Shown here: piece by piece, positions 32,419 to 41,156 of the stretch | Layout: every line of letters begins with the position of its first letter | How positions within the stretch are numbered: position 1 is the first letter of the stretch | Origin: Marinobacter sp. ATCH36 | GTDB lineage: Bacteria; Pseudomonadota; Gammaproteobacteria; Pseudomonadales; Oleiphilaceae | Direction: 5' to 3' | Assembly (NCBI RefSeq): GCF_023555055.1 | Contig: NZ_JAMJPL010000008.1 | Span: forward strand, 124,001 to 188,000 | Length of the DNA: 64,000 nucleotides | Translations under genes and position numbers: made by a program | Notes under the pieces: generated by a model | Told to the model about the DNA's origin: nothing | Seen by the model: only the letters and a program-made list of their open reading frames with translations | Database searches by the model: none

Positions 32419-34175
32419 CAGACACTGCCCTCACGCGAAAGTACAGGCACATCTTCCAGCGACACTTCACCCTCAGACGTGGCCGCTACCCTGGCCACCT
32501 CTTCCAGCGACGTAATGCCCTGCAGGGCGAAATCCATCGCACACTGGCCAAGCGGCCGATACAGGTGGCTCTTGCGGGCTTCCCGGGTAAACCCTGAAAT
32601 GTCCCGACGCCTCAGGGCATCCAGCATGCCTTCGTTCATTTCAAGCATTTCGTACACGCCGAGCCGGCCGACGTACCCGCTGTTACCGCACTGATAGCAA
32701 CCGCGGCCATGTACAAAGCCGGCTTCCAGGTCCAGCGGGTCAAGGTCGAACTGCTCCAGCCAGATCTTCTCCTGGCTGGTGGGCTCATAGCCCTCACGGC
32801 AGTTATCGCACACCTTGCGCACCAGGCGCTGGGCCACAACGCCCAGCAGGGAGCTGGCCACCAGGAAGGGTTCGACGCCCATATCGATCAGGCGCATGGC
32901 GCTGCTGATGGAGTCGTTGGTGTGCAAGGTAGAGAGCACCAGGTGGCCGGTCATGGCCGCCCGCAGGCCGATTTCAGCAGTTTCGTGGTCGCGCATCTCG
33001 CCCACCAGGATGATATCCGGGTCCTGGCGGAGAGCGGACCGCAACACACTGGCGAATTCCAGGCCGATTTTCGGGTTTACCTGAACCTGGGTGATACGTG
33101 GCAAACGGTATTCCACCGGGTCTTCCGCGGTAATGATCTTTACTTCCGGGCGGTTCAGTTCGGTCAGCGCACCATAAAGGGTTGTGGTTTTACCGCTGCC
33201 AGTGGGTCCCGTGACCAGAATCATGCCGTGGGGCTTCTTGATCATGCGCCGGAAGTTTTCCAGCAGCCTTGGCGGCATACCGGTAACGTCCAGGTTCAGC
33301 ATGCCCTGGCTTTGGTCCAGCAAACGCATCACCACCGACTCTCCATACTGAACCGGCATGGTGGATACCCGCACATCGATGCTGCGCCCTTTGACACGGA
33401 CGTTGAAGCGGCCATCCTGAGGGATGCGTTTCTCGGAAATGTTCAGGCCGGCCATCAGTTTCAGGCGGAGCACCAGGGCGGAGTTCACCCGTTTCTCCTT
33501 CATGACCTGTTCCTGCAACACGCCGTCTACCCGCTGGCGAATCCGCACCACGGTTTCGTCAGGCTCGATATGGATATCGGAGCTACGGGCCTGCACCGCA
33601 TCCTCGAACAGGGTTTGCAGCAGCTTGACCACCGGGGCTTCGGCGCTTTCGGATTCGGCACTGAGGTCGGCCAGGTCAAAGGCATCATCGCCTAGCTCAT
33701 CTTCCAGTTCCTCCGCCAGCGATGCAATTTCGTCGGTGCGGCGATAGACCAGATCTAATGTGTTCAGTAGTTCGCTTTCCCGCACAACCGCCTGCTTGAT
33801 GGGCTGTTTGAGCACCCGCACCAGTTCATCGTAGGCGAAGATATCCAGCGGGTCGGCCATGCCTACCAGCAATTCCCCGCTCTGTTCCGCCAGCACAATA
33901 CTGCGGAAGCGGCGGGCCATGGCTTCCGGCAGTTTCTTGACCAGGTCGTTATTGAACTGGTAGTGCCTCAGCTGAACAAAAGGCACATCCAGCTGCCGTG
34001 AGAGGATGTTGAGAAGGTTGTCCTCTTCCACGTAGCCCAGGTCGATCAGGGTGCGGCCCAGCTTCCGCCCGGTGTTCTTCTGCTCACGCAGAGCGGTCAT
34101 CAGCTGTTGTTCAGTGATGACGTCGTTCTGGACCAGCAGGTCACCTATGCGGATTTTTTTCTTTGCTTCAGCCAT
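32418..34175 (-). CDS. mshE: MSHA pilus extension ATPase MshE (GspE/PilB family)
   Basis: A 585-residue hexameric AAA+ ATPase driving pilus assembly. Two N-terminal MshEN motifs are visible: RIGDLLVQNDVITEQQLMTA, and a second starting KLGRTLIDLGYVEEDNLL. This is the fold that binds cyclic di-GMP in characterised MshE. Walker A is GPTGSGKTTT, with the Asp box nearby (IITAEDPVEY), Walker B LVGEMRDHET and His box HLVLSTLHTND. A four-cysteine zinc motif follows (CDNCREGYEP and CYQCGNSGYVGR). It lies 3 bases after mshN. Confidence 0.95.
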   Translation of the reverse strand: MAEAKKKIRIGDLLVQNDVITEQQLMTALREQKNTGRKLGRTLIDLGYVEEDNLLNILSRQLDVPFVQLRHYQFNNDLVKKLPEAMARRFRSIVLAEQSGELLVGMADPLDIFAYDELVRVLKQPIKQAVVRESELLNTLDLVYRRTDEIASLAEELEDELGDDAFDLADLSAESESAEAPVVKLLQTLFEDAVQARSSDIHIEPDETVVRIRQRVDGVLQEQVMKEKRVNSALVLRLKLMAGLNISEKRIPQDGRFNVRVKGRSIDVRVSTMPVQYGESVVMRLLDQSQGMLNLDVTGMPPRLLENFRRMIKKPHGMILVTGPTGSGKTTTLYGALTELNRPEVKIITAEDPVEYRLPRITQVQVNPKIGLEFASVLRSALRQDPDIILVGEMRDHETAEIGLRAAMTGHLVLSTLHTNDSISSAMRLIDMGVEPFLVASSLLGVVAQRLVRKVCDNCREGYEPTSQEKIWLEQFDLDPLDLEAGFVHGRGCYQCGNSGYVGRLGVYEMLEMNEGMLDALRRRDISGFTREARKSHLYRPLGQCAMDFALQGITSLEEVARVAATSEGEVSLEDVPVLSREGSV

Positions 34176-34178
34176 GAA

Positions 34179-35270
34179 TCATCCTGCTCGTAACGCCTGC
34201 AGCCGTTGCTGCACGTAGTCTGCCAGTGAACGGGGCAAGCCCGGCAGATCGGCTGCCTGCCGGTAAGCCCGTGCAGCGCCGGCCTGCTCACCCTGAGCTT
34301 CCAGCGCAATCGCCAGCCCCACCCACCAGGGGCCCTGGCTGTCATCCCAGGCAATCAATTCCGCCCAGTGACGGGCGGCTTCGGTATTGTCTCCCTGCTG
34401 CTGCAGCAGGGTCGCCAATGTAACCCGGTATTCCGCGTGGCCTTCCACCGGCGGCACGTTTGCGCTGAGTGTATCCACTGCGTCAGCCAAATCGTTGTTG
34501 GCGTGCTGCGCCCTGGCTCTCAATAGCCGCAACCGCGGGTGCCCGGCCGTGACTTCTTCTGGCAGCCAGCCAAGGGCCTGATTCTGTTTTCCATCCACCA
34601 GAAGCGCCCTGGCCACCACATAGCGGCTGCGAGGCGCTTGTTGTTTCTGCGTTAACGCCGCAAGGCCACGCTCTGCGTCGGTGGTATTGCCGTCGGCCAC
34701 CAGCCGTTCCAGCTGCCTCGCGGTGCTGCGATCCGTCGCGGCCGGAGTCTCCGGAACCTGTTTGACGCCGGCGGTGGAGACCTCTTCAGGCTGTGCTTCT
34801 TCAACTTCTGCGGTTATCGGCTCCTGCTTGCCGGTCTTCTCCTCCACCGGAGAGGAAGTCACAACTGCCGGCTCGGGCTCGCTGACTTGAGGTTCGGCAA
34901 TTTCCGGCTCCGGTGCCGGAGCCGGCTTCTTGATCGGTTCGGGCTCAGCCACTTCAGGCTGCGGAGCGGGTGTCAGCTCCTGTACAGGTTCATTCTCCGG
35001 TTTTTCATCAACAACAACCGCCACATCCCTTTGAACCGCCCGATCCGGCGTCGGCTCACTCTCCACCGTCATTGGCTGCGGTGATGTGTTATTGGCAAAT
35101 ACCCAGTAGCCACCCAAAACGGCGATAATCAGCGCCAGAACCACAACCACCATCAGCAGCATAGGCCGGCCGTTGCGGGGCTGATGCTGCCCACCCGCGT
35201 AGGCGCCCGGTGCCGCTGGCCGGCTCTGGCGTTGCTCTGCTGCTCTCAGGGCGTCGTTAAGCAGGCTCAT
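34179..35270 (-). CDS. mshN: MSHA biogenesis protein MshN (membrane-anchored TPR protein)
   Basis: A 363-residue bitopic protein. A conserved cytoplasmic start (MSLLNDALRAAEQRQ), a transmembrane helix (about 36-56), and a long Pro/Glu/Val-rich linker (about 60-165) likely to span the periplasm are followed by C-terminal tetratricopeptide-like helices (about 180-360). The ATG at 35270 overlaps the mshM stop (ATGA); a GTG two codons earlier also opens the frame. It probably links MshM to the secretin or assembly complex. Confidence 0.82.
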   Translation of the reverse strand: MSLLNDALRAAEQRQSRPAAPGAYAGGQHQPRNGRPMLLMVVVVLALIIAVLGGYWVFANNTSPQPMTVESEPTPDRAVQRDVAVVVDEKPENEPVQELTPAPQPEVAEPEPIKKPAPAPEPEIAEPQVSEPEPAVVTSSPVEEKTGKQEPITAEVEEAQPEEVSTAGVKQVPETPAATDRSTARQLERLVADGNTTDAERGLAALTQKQQAPRSRYVVARALLVDGKQNQALGWLPEEVTAGHPRLRLLRARAQHANNDLADAVDTLSANVPPVEGHAEYRVTLATLLQQQGDNTEAARHWAELIAWDDSQGPWWVGLAIALEAQGEQAGAARAYRQAADLPGLPRSLADYVQQRLQALRAG

Positions 35271-36106
35271 AACCACCTCACCAGCAGGTTTGGCAGACGG
35301 GCGCTGTCGGTATCACGAATAGCCTGCATAACGTGGGAGCGCCCCACCTGCCTGTCGCCATGGCCCCACGCACAGAGCAGCGATTTGTGGGCAATGATGT
35401 TGACCAGCCGCGGAATGCCACCGGAGGAACGGGAGATCAGCCGCAGGGCGCCGGGCGCAAACAGATCGCCGCCGTTGTAACCAGCCTGTGCCAGGCGGTG
35501 CCTCAGGTACTGTGCCACGGACACCTTGTCCAAAGGTGCCAGGCGGTACTGAAAGGTGATTCGCTGGCGCAGCTGGCGCATGCTGTCCCGCTGCAGGAGT
35601 TCGTCCAGTTCCGGCTGGCCGAACAGCACTACCTGCAACAGGCGGGTACTTTCGGTTTCCAGGTTGGTGAGCAACCGCAGAGCCTCAATGGTTTCTGAGG
35701 GCATGGCCTGGGCTTCGTCGATCACCAACACCACGGGCCGTTGTTCCATCGCCAGTGCAATCAGGCGTTCGTTCAGGGCTTTGAGTATCTGGTGTGTGTT
35801 GACACAACGTGCCACGTCCACGCCCAGTTCCTCGGCCACTGCTTCGTAGAGGGTGTCCGGTGTCAGGTGCGGGTTGGGAATATACGCCGTGTAGGCATCC
35901 TGCTCCAGTTCGTTGAGCAACATGCGGCATAACAGTGTTTTGCCAGTGCCCACTTCTCCGGTAATTTTTATAAAGCCTTCGCGTTCACGCAACGCCACCA
36001 GCAGCAACTCCAGCGCATCGCTATGGCTACGGGCCCGGAGGAAATATCGGGTGTTGGGCGTCAATGCAAACGGTGCTTCCTGCAGTCCGAAATGGGATTC
36101 GTACAT
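35267..36106 (-). CDS. mshM: MSHA biogenesis ATPase MshM (ExeA-like AAA)
   Basis: A 279-residue AAA+ ATPase similar to ExeA/GspA. MYESHFGLQEAPFALTP is the typical start, Walker A is GEVGTGKTLLC, Walker B VVLVIDEAQ, followed by sensor-like GQPELDELL and an arginine-finger region GGIPRLVN. It is probably cytoplasmic and associated with the inner membrane through MshN. One base separates it from mshL. Confidence 0.93.
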   Translation of the reverse strand: MYESHFGLQEAPFALTPNTRYFLRARSHSDALELLLVALREREGFIKITGEVGTGKTLLCRMLLNELEQDAYTAYIPNPHLTPDTLYEAVAEELGVDVARCVNTHQILKALNERLIALAMEQRPVVLVIDEAQAMPSETIEALRLLTNLETESTRLLQVVLFGQPELDELLQRDSMRQLRQRITFQYRLAPLDKVSVAQYLRHRLAQAGYNGGDLFAPGALRLISRSSGGIPRLVNIIAHKSLLCAWGHGDRQVGRSHVMQAIRDTDSARLPNLLVRWL

Positions 36107-36107
36107 G

Positions 36108-37838
36108 CTAGCGTTCGGCTTTCTCCGGTTGGGGTTTCACAGACTCGGATGACTCCAGAAGCTCCCGTAAAACCTGCATGCGCTCGCGGCTGGATGACAC
36201 ATCAGCACTCATCTGCTCGCTACCGGCAACCACCGGGCGCAACAGGATAACCAGCTCACTTTTGCGGGACTCGAAACGGCGCTGTTTGAACAGTTCTCCC
36301 AGCAGGGGAATGTCACTGAAGAAGGGTACCGCCGAATTGTTGTCCTCACTGGTGTTCTGAATCAGCCCGCCAATCACCACAATCTGACCACTTTCAGCAC
36401 GAATCACGCTGTCTGTTTCGCGAACAGTGCTCTGCGCAAGCGGCAGGGTCACATCCTGGTCGCCCACGGTGATAACTTTTTCCTGATCGTTCACTTCGCT
36501 GACCGAGGGGTGAACGTGCAGGGTAATAGCACCGTCTGCGGCAATCTGCGGGGTTACATCCAGAGAGATGCCCGAGAAAAACGGAGTCAGTTCCACCGAC
36601 GTGGAAGTCCTGTCAGTGGCAGTGACTGCAGAATTGTTATCGTCAAAGTCGATATCAGTGACGAAAAACTCATCGGTACCCACTTTGATAACGGCTTTCT
36701 GGTTGTTCACAGTGGATATTCGCGGGCTTGACAGAATCTGCACGTTGCCCTGCTCTCCCAACAGTTCTATCAACCCGGTAAAGGTCCCCTCACGGAAGGT
36801 CGCAGAAAACAGCCCGCCGATATCAGAGGTTTGCACCGCCTGCCCAGCCAGCGATTGGGCGGTAAATTCCGCCGGCAAACCATCGCTCGCCGTAACTGAA
36901 GAGGCACTCTGAATGTCAGACCAGTTCACGCCCTGCTGGTAACCTTCATTCAGCCCAATCTCCAGAATTTTTGCCTCCAGAACAACCTGCCGCTGCATGA
37001 TCAGCTGGGTCTGGCGGAGATACTCTTCCACATGCCTGAGGGAATCACCATCCGACCGGACCATCACCAGGCCGGCGCCGGCGTTGACGATCACCTGGTT
37101 GCCGTTGTCGCTGCCAATGATCATCTTCAGGGCGCGTTCAATGTCCTGCCAGAAGTCGGATTCGGTTTCCGTGGAAATCCGCGTACCTACCAGGTTAGCG
37201 GTACCGCCGTCATCCGAGCCATTCCGGCTTGACCCGGCCCCGGTTGAGTTGTCTCGTGAGCTACTGACCGACCCGGAACTGACACGGGTTTCGGAGCCGC
37301 CACTGCGCTTGAAGTGCAGATAATCAATCGGGAACAGCCGGGTCTGGGCACTGTCGGCCCTGACCTGAAACAGGCGGCCATTGCGCTGGATGTCCAGGCC
37401 ATAGAGGTCACCGGCAATGTCCATTACTTCAGGAACAGTTACGTCTTTCAGGCGCAGGTCGATAGTTGCCTGAACGTCGGGGTGGATCACTACGTTGTAC
37501 CGGCTCCCCTCCACCAATGCCTCGAAGAACGGCGCGGCAGCCAGCCCACGTGCATTCACATCAAAGCGGTCTTCGTCATCCGCGGCGCCAGACAACGAAG
37601 GCATCAGTGCAGCGCTGACATCCTCGGGCACATCCGCCGACATTTTTTCCGCTCTCGCTTTTCGACGCTGCTCGGCTTCGGCCTCGGCCATTGCTTCATC
37701 AATCGCAGTTGCGGCGTCTGTGGAGGTAGCCTGACTGGTGCGCATCAACGGATTATTGCTGCAGGCAGTCAGGAACATAGCCAGCAACAGGGTCAAAAAG
37801 GTTCGGTTCAGTGTCATAGCAGCTCGTTTGTCTGTCAT
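36108..37838 (-). CDS. mshL: MSHA outer-membrane secretin MshL
   Basis: A 576-residue secretin forming the pilus exit pore. A lipoprotein-type signal (LLLAMFLTACSNN, Cys at about 26) precedes an STN-like domain (about 95-160), a Ser/Gly-rich loop (about 183-215), an N1/secretin N domain, and the C-terminal secretin domain (VEVTPFFSGI-like SVELTPFFSGISLDVTPQI and SGQIVVIGGLIQ). The start at 37838 overlaps the mshK stop (ATGA). An internal Met at residue 8 is an alternative start. Confidence 0.93.
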   Translation of the reverse strand: MTDKRAAMTLNRTFLTLLLAMFLTACSNNPLMRTSQATSTDAATAIDEAMAEAEAEQRRKARAEKMSADVPEDVSAALMPSLSGAADDEDRFDVNARGLAAAPFFEALVEGSRYNVVIHPDVQATIDLRLKDVTVPEVMDIAGDLYGLDIQRNGRLFQVRADSAQTRLFPIDYLHFKRSGGSETRVSSGSVSSSRDNSTGAGSSRNGSDDGGTANLVGTRISTETESDFWQDIERALKMIIGSDNGNQVIVNAGAGLVMVRSDGDSLRHVEEYLRQTQLIMQRQVVLEAKILEIGLNEGYQQGVNWSDIQSASSVTASDGLPAEFTAQSLAGQAVQTSDIGGLFSATFREGTFTGLIELLGEQGNVQILSSPRISTVNNQKAVIKVGTDEFFVTDIDFDDNNSAVTATDRTSTSVELTPFFSGISLDVTPQIAADGAITLHVHPSVSEVNDQEKVITVGDQDVTLPLAQSTVRETDSVIRAESGQIVVIGGLIQNTSEDNNSAVPFFSDIPLLGELFKQRRFESRKSELVILLRPVVAGSEQMSADVSSSRERMQVLRELLESSESVKPQPEKAER

Positions 37839-38149
37839 TGCGAAGTCCGCACTTGCGGAAGGGGTTCAAGGCGTAACACGCGCACTCGTCCCTGATCGAC
37901 CAGCTCTACCCGGTCCGGGTGAATCCGCTTGACGCGAACTCCCTCGACCATCTGCCCTTCCCTGCGGGCCTCGCCGTCGATCACCGCCACCTTGCGATCA
38001 TTGCCAATAAATATCGACGCCAGCGTAAACTCTTTTTGCGCCACCTGAGCCTGCGGGGCAGCACCAAAGCCATCCGGGCGGGTCGGATCCTGCAGGGCCA
38101 GCGTATTCGAGGATGCCAAGGCTAACATTGTGATCAGCAGCAGTCTCAT
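37835..38149 (-). CDS. mshK: MSHA biogenesis protein MshK (PilP-like)
   Basis: A 104-residue exported protein. The signal peptide ends near SNTLALQ, followed by DPTRPDGF and a small beta domain (FTLASIFIGNDRKVAVIDGE, VEGVRVKRIHPDRVEL) of the GspC/PilP homology type, expected to contact the secretin MshL. One base follows mshJ, and its stop overlaps mshL. Confidence 0.88.
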   Translation of the reverse strand: MRLLLITMLALASSNTLALQDPTRPDGFGAAPQAQVAQKEFTLASIFIGNDRKVAVIDGEARREGQMVEGVRVKRIHPDRVELVDQGRVRVLRLEPLPQVRTSQ

Positions 38150-38150
38150 A

Positions 38151-38861
38151 TCACACTCCCAGCCATGCGCGATCCAGGCTCAGGGTTCGAACCCTGATGC
38201 GGACTTCGTTCTCGGGATAGTCGCTGGAATCATACTCAAGCAGCACCCATCCAAGGCGCGCGTCCATGGCTTCGAGTGTCTCCAGATACGCCAGGACTTC
38301 CATGTAGCCACCACGCAGCACTATTTCCGCGTCGTGGGCAAACAGCAGCGGCTCTGCTGAGTTTTCCCTGCCATTCCCTGCACTATCTTTTGTATCACTT
38401 CCGCCACTGTCGGATTGCCTGTCAAACACCGGCACCGGAGCCAGCAGGTCTAACCCCAGAAGCTCGAGTTTATCCTGAGCAGCGAGCATATCCCGCAACA
38501 GCACAACCATGGCCCGGGGCGCAATCAATCGCCCCGTGGTTTCAGCGAGCTCATTATTCAGCCGCTCCAGCCTCTGCTGTCGGGCCGCAAGCTGGTTTCT
38601 CAACACCTGGGACGGATCGGATGCCAACTGTTCTGTCAGCTGCCTTTGCTGCTCCATTAATGATGAATGGGTGTCCGACAAAGACAACTGGCGGTACCGA
38701 AGCTGTTCGTTGCTCACAGTAACCGGGGCAACTGCGAGCTCCCAGCCTGCAAAAAAGACCACCACCAGGGCAGTTATGGTCAGCAATGCACGCTCACGGA
38801 CCGGTCGTTCATTGAACCAGGCTGCTCCCTGGTCAAGCGGCTGACGGAGAGCCGACGTCAT
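38151..38861 (-). CDS. mshJ: MSHA biogenesis protein MshJ (PilO-like)
   Basis: A 236-residue bitopic inner-membrane protein. One helix (about 24-44) and a periplasmic coiled coil (about 55-110, rich in Gln, Leu and Arg) lead to a ferredoxin-like C-terminal domain (GGYMEVLAYLETLEAM). It would pair with the PilN-like part of MshI in the alignment complex. Its start overlaps the mshI stop (ATGA). Confidence 0.9.
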   Translation of the reverse strand: MTSALRQPLDQGAAWFNERPVRERALLTITALVVVFFAGWELAVAPVTVSNEQLRYRQLSLSDTHSSLMEQQRQLTEQLASDPSQVLRNQLAARQQRLERLNNELAETTGRLIAPRAMVVLLRDMLAAQDKLELLGLDLLAPVPVFDRQSDSGGSDTKDSAGNGRENSAEPLLFAHDAEIVLRGGYMEVLAYLETLEAMDARLGWVLLEYDSSDYPENEVRIRVRTLSLDRAWLGV

Positions 38862-40372
38862 CGTGCACCCTCCCCATCGGCGTCTGTTGCAACCCGGAAT
38901 TCGATCCAGCGCCCGTCTTCTTCCCGGTCAAGCCGGAAGCTGCCAAAAGTTTTACCGGTAAAGGCTGGCTCATCACCCAGTTGTTCAAGGTACACCGGGA
39001 CAAGCCGTCCTGACTGCGCCTTGCCAGCCAGACCAATGGCACCGTTGCTGGCGTCAAGCCGGATATGGGTCAGCCAGAGCCCGTCAGGCACTTGGCGCGC
39101 CAGAGCCGATAGCGGCGATGAAAATCCCGTCGTCTCGGTGGCAATCAGGTTCTCCACCCGCTCCAGCAATCGCTGACGGCGAGCCAGTGTTGCGGTTACT
39201 CGCTCCAGTGCGGCTTCCACTTCGGGGTCCGGCTGAAGCGCTTCCACATCGCTTGTCAGTTGCTCGACGGAGCGCTGGAGCTGCTCATTCTGCTGCTGCA
39301 GGGCCATGGCCTCTGCTTCAAGCCGTGATTCCTGATAGCGGACAACACCGGCAGCTACAACAACCACAACCAGTGCAAGCACCAGAACGGACAGTGCCAT
39401 CCCGGCCTGCAGCTTTTCCCTGCGAGGCCGCAGTTCATCGGTGTAGAGATTCACCTGCTGGATTGGCTCGTCGCCCTTGCCGCCCAATGTCAGACTGGCG
39501 CCCCAGGCGACGAGACAGCGGCTATCCAGAGGCTCATCGAGGCCGAAGGGCGCCCAGTCCAGGGTTTCAACACTGCCAGCCACGTACGAGGCCAGCATGG
39601 ATGACAGTGGCAGGACGTTGTCGCGGGCCACCAATCTGATGACGGTCGGCGGCACCTGCCCCAACTGGCTTTCGTAGTAGTCCAGGGAACGCTGCATTTC
39701 CAGCGCCAGTGACTGCACCGCATTTTCCTGGCTTGATGCATCCCGCAGGTCATCGGACGTTACGTCCAGCCGGCGGGACAGGTAAAGCGTTTCGTCCTTG
39801 CAGACGATCATCTGCCCGAAACGCTCGCGCATGTGAACCAGGGCCGCTCCGCGGCGATCCGGATCAATGCGGGGCACCAGGTTGCGCAATGCCAGTTCGG
39901 CTATATCGATGGAGGCCAGTGTTAGCCCACAGTCCTCCACCAGCGCCATCAGTTCGCTGACCAGGGACTTGCGAGCGGCAACCACGTTCTCCAGGTTCCC
40001 GCGCCCACGGGAAGCATCCTCCGGGAAAGGAAACACATCGGATACGGCGTCGGAGGGGTTAAAATCCAGGAAATCCTTGAGTTTCCATTTCAAGGCGTCG
40101 CCCAGCTCAGACTCGTCAATGCCTTCCGGGCGTTCCAACTGGAACACCTGGTATTGTTCAAGCGGTAAAATGAGGGTGGTGTCTGCGCCAACCCAGCTGC
40201 GCTCATTGCAGAGAGTACCGAGAACGCTCTCCCGCTTTGCTGGTGAACAATCCGAAAAACCGGCCGCGCCTCCGGACTCCGCCCAGGCAATGCCGTCAGG
40301 CCGAACTTCCAGGTAGACACGTTGTCGGTTACCGGAACGTCGCAGAATTTTCGTTATAAAACTTTGGGCCAC
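38858..40372 (-). CDS. mshI: MSHA biogenesis protein MshI (PilM-PilN-like fusion)
   Basis: A 504-residue first gene of the operon. Residues about 1-300 form an actin-like PilM-type cytoplasmic domain. A transmembrane helix follows at about 318-340, then a PilN-like periplasmic part with coiled coil (about 345-410) and a final alpha/beta domain. The Vibrio mshH gene that usually precedes it is not here. About 200 bases of AT-rich DNA separate it from the ssb terminator and must hold the operon promoter; no confident -35/-10 pair was identified. Confidence 0.9.
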   Translation of the reverse strand: MAQSFITKILRRSGNRQRVYLEVRPDGIAWAESGGAAGFSDCSPAKRESVLGTLCNERSWVGADTTLILPLEQYQVFQLERPEGIDESELGDALKWKLKDFLDFNPSDAVSDVFPFPEDASRGRGNLENVVAARKSLVSELMALVEDCGLTLASIDIAELALRNLVPRIDPDRRGAALVHMRERFGQMIVCKDETLYLSRRLDVTSDDLRDASSQENAVQSLALEMQRSLDYYESQLGQVPPTVIRLVARDNVLPLSSMLASYVAGSVETLDWAPFGLDEPLDSRCLVAWGASLTLGGKGDEPIQQVNLYTDELRPRREKLQAGMALSVLVLALVVVVVAAGVVRYQESRLEAEAMALQQQNEQLQRSVEQLTSDVEALQPDPEVEAALERVTATLARRQRLLERVENLIATETTGFSSPLSALARQVPDGLWLTHIRLDASNGAIGLAGKAQSGRLVPVYLEQLGDEPAFTGKTFGSFRLDREEDGRWIEFRVATDADGEGAR

Positions 40373-40494
40373 TCGCCAGCCTTAGTGGTTATAAAATGCG
40401 CAGATTTTACGTTGACGTGCATGATAGTTGAGAAAGTGAACGTAATTCTATGTTTTCTTGTTAAATTTGACCTATTTTTGCAACTCTTTAACAC

Positions 40495-40516
40495 AAAAAC
40501 CCCCGCTTGGCGGGGG
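40495..40516 (-). terminator. intrinsic terminator of ssb
   Basis: On the minus strand CCCCCGC-CAA-GCGGGGG followed by five T. It isolates ssb from the msh operon. Confidence 0.88.
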
Positions 40517-40570
40517 CCTGGAATCAAACATCTGCTAAAGCGTTACAAATTGGTGCTCGTGTAACGAGTT

Positions 40571-41098
40571 TTAGAACGGAATATCGTCATCAAAATCGTC
40601 GACTGGCTCAGGCATGCTGCCCTGAGATGGCTGGCTGTATCCGCCGCCACCAGACTGTTGTCCCTGCTGACTTGCGGCAGCAGGTGCGGCATTACCCGCC
40701 TGTTGCGGACGGCCAGCAGGCGCTCCCTGGCTCGCGCCACCGCCTTCACCACCGCGGCTGTCGAGCATCTGCATCTGGCCATTGATGTCTACCACAACCT
40801 CGGTCGTGTAAACGTCCTGGCCTTCCTTGTTCTGCCATTTGCGCGTTTGCAGCTTGCCTTCAATGTAGACTTTCGAGCCCTTGCGCAAGTACTGGCCAGC
40901 AACCTCGGCAATCTTGCCGAACATCACGATCCGGTGCCATTCGGTTTTCGGCACAAGCTGGCCTGTTTGCCTGTCCTTGTAGCTCTCGTCTGTCGCAAGG
41001 TTCAGGTTTACCACCGCATTGCCATTGGGGGTATAGCGGGTATCCGGGTCCTGCCCCAGGTTCCCGATCAGAATAACCTTGTTTACGCCTCGTGCCAT
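40571..41098 (-). CDS. ssb: single-stranded DNA-binding protein
   Basis: A 175-residue OB-fold protein that coats single-stranded DNA in replication and repair. [19 protein letters not shown] and [14 protein letters not shown] are the conserved fold. A disordered Gly/Gln/Pro-rich linker (about 113-160) leads to the acidic tip DDFDDDIPF that recruits partners. It is downstream of the YajR-like gene and near divergent uvrA, recalling the enterobacterial uvrA-ssb pairing. Confidence 0.97.
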   Translation of the reverse strand: MARGVNKVILIGNLGQDPDTRYTPNGNAVVNLNLATDESYKDRQTGQLVPKTEWHRIVMFGKIAEVAGQYLRKGSKVYIEGKLQTRKWQNKEGQDVYTTEVVVDINGQMQMLDSRGGEGGGASQGAPAGRPQQAGNAAPAAASQQGQQSGGGGYSQPSQGSMPEPVDDFDDDIPF

Positions 41099-41156
41099 GA
41101 TCTGCTCCTGACTCTGTTTTCAGGGATAGCCTGCTTTCCCTGCAGACCTCCGGTTT

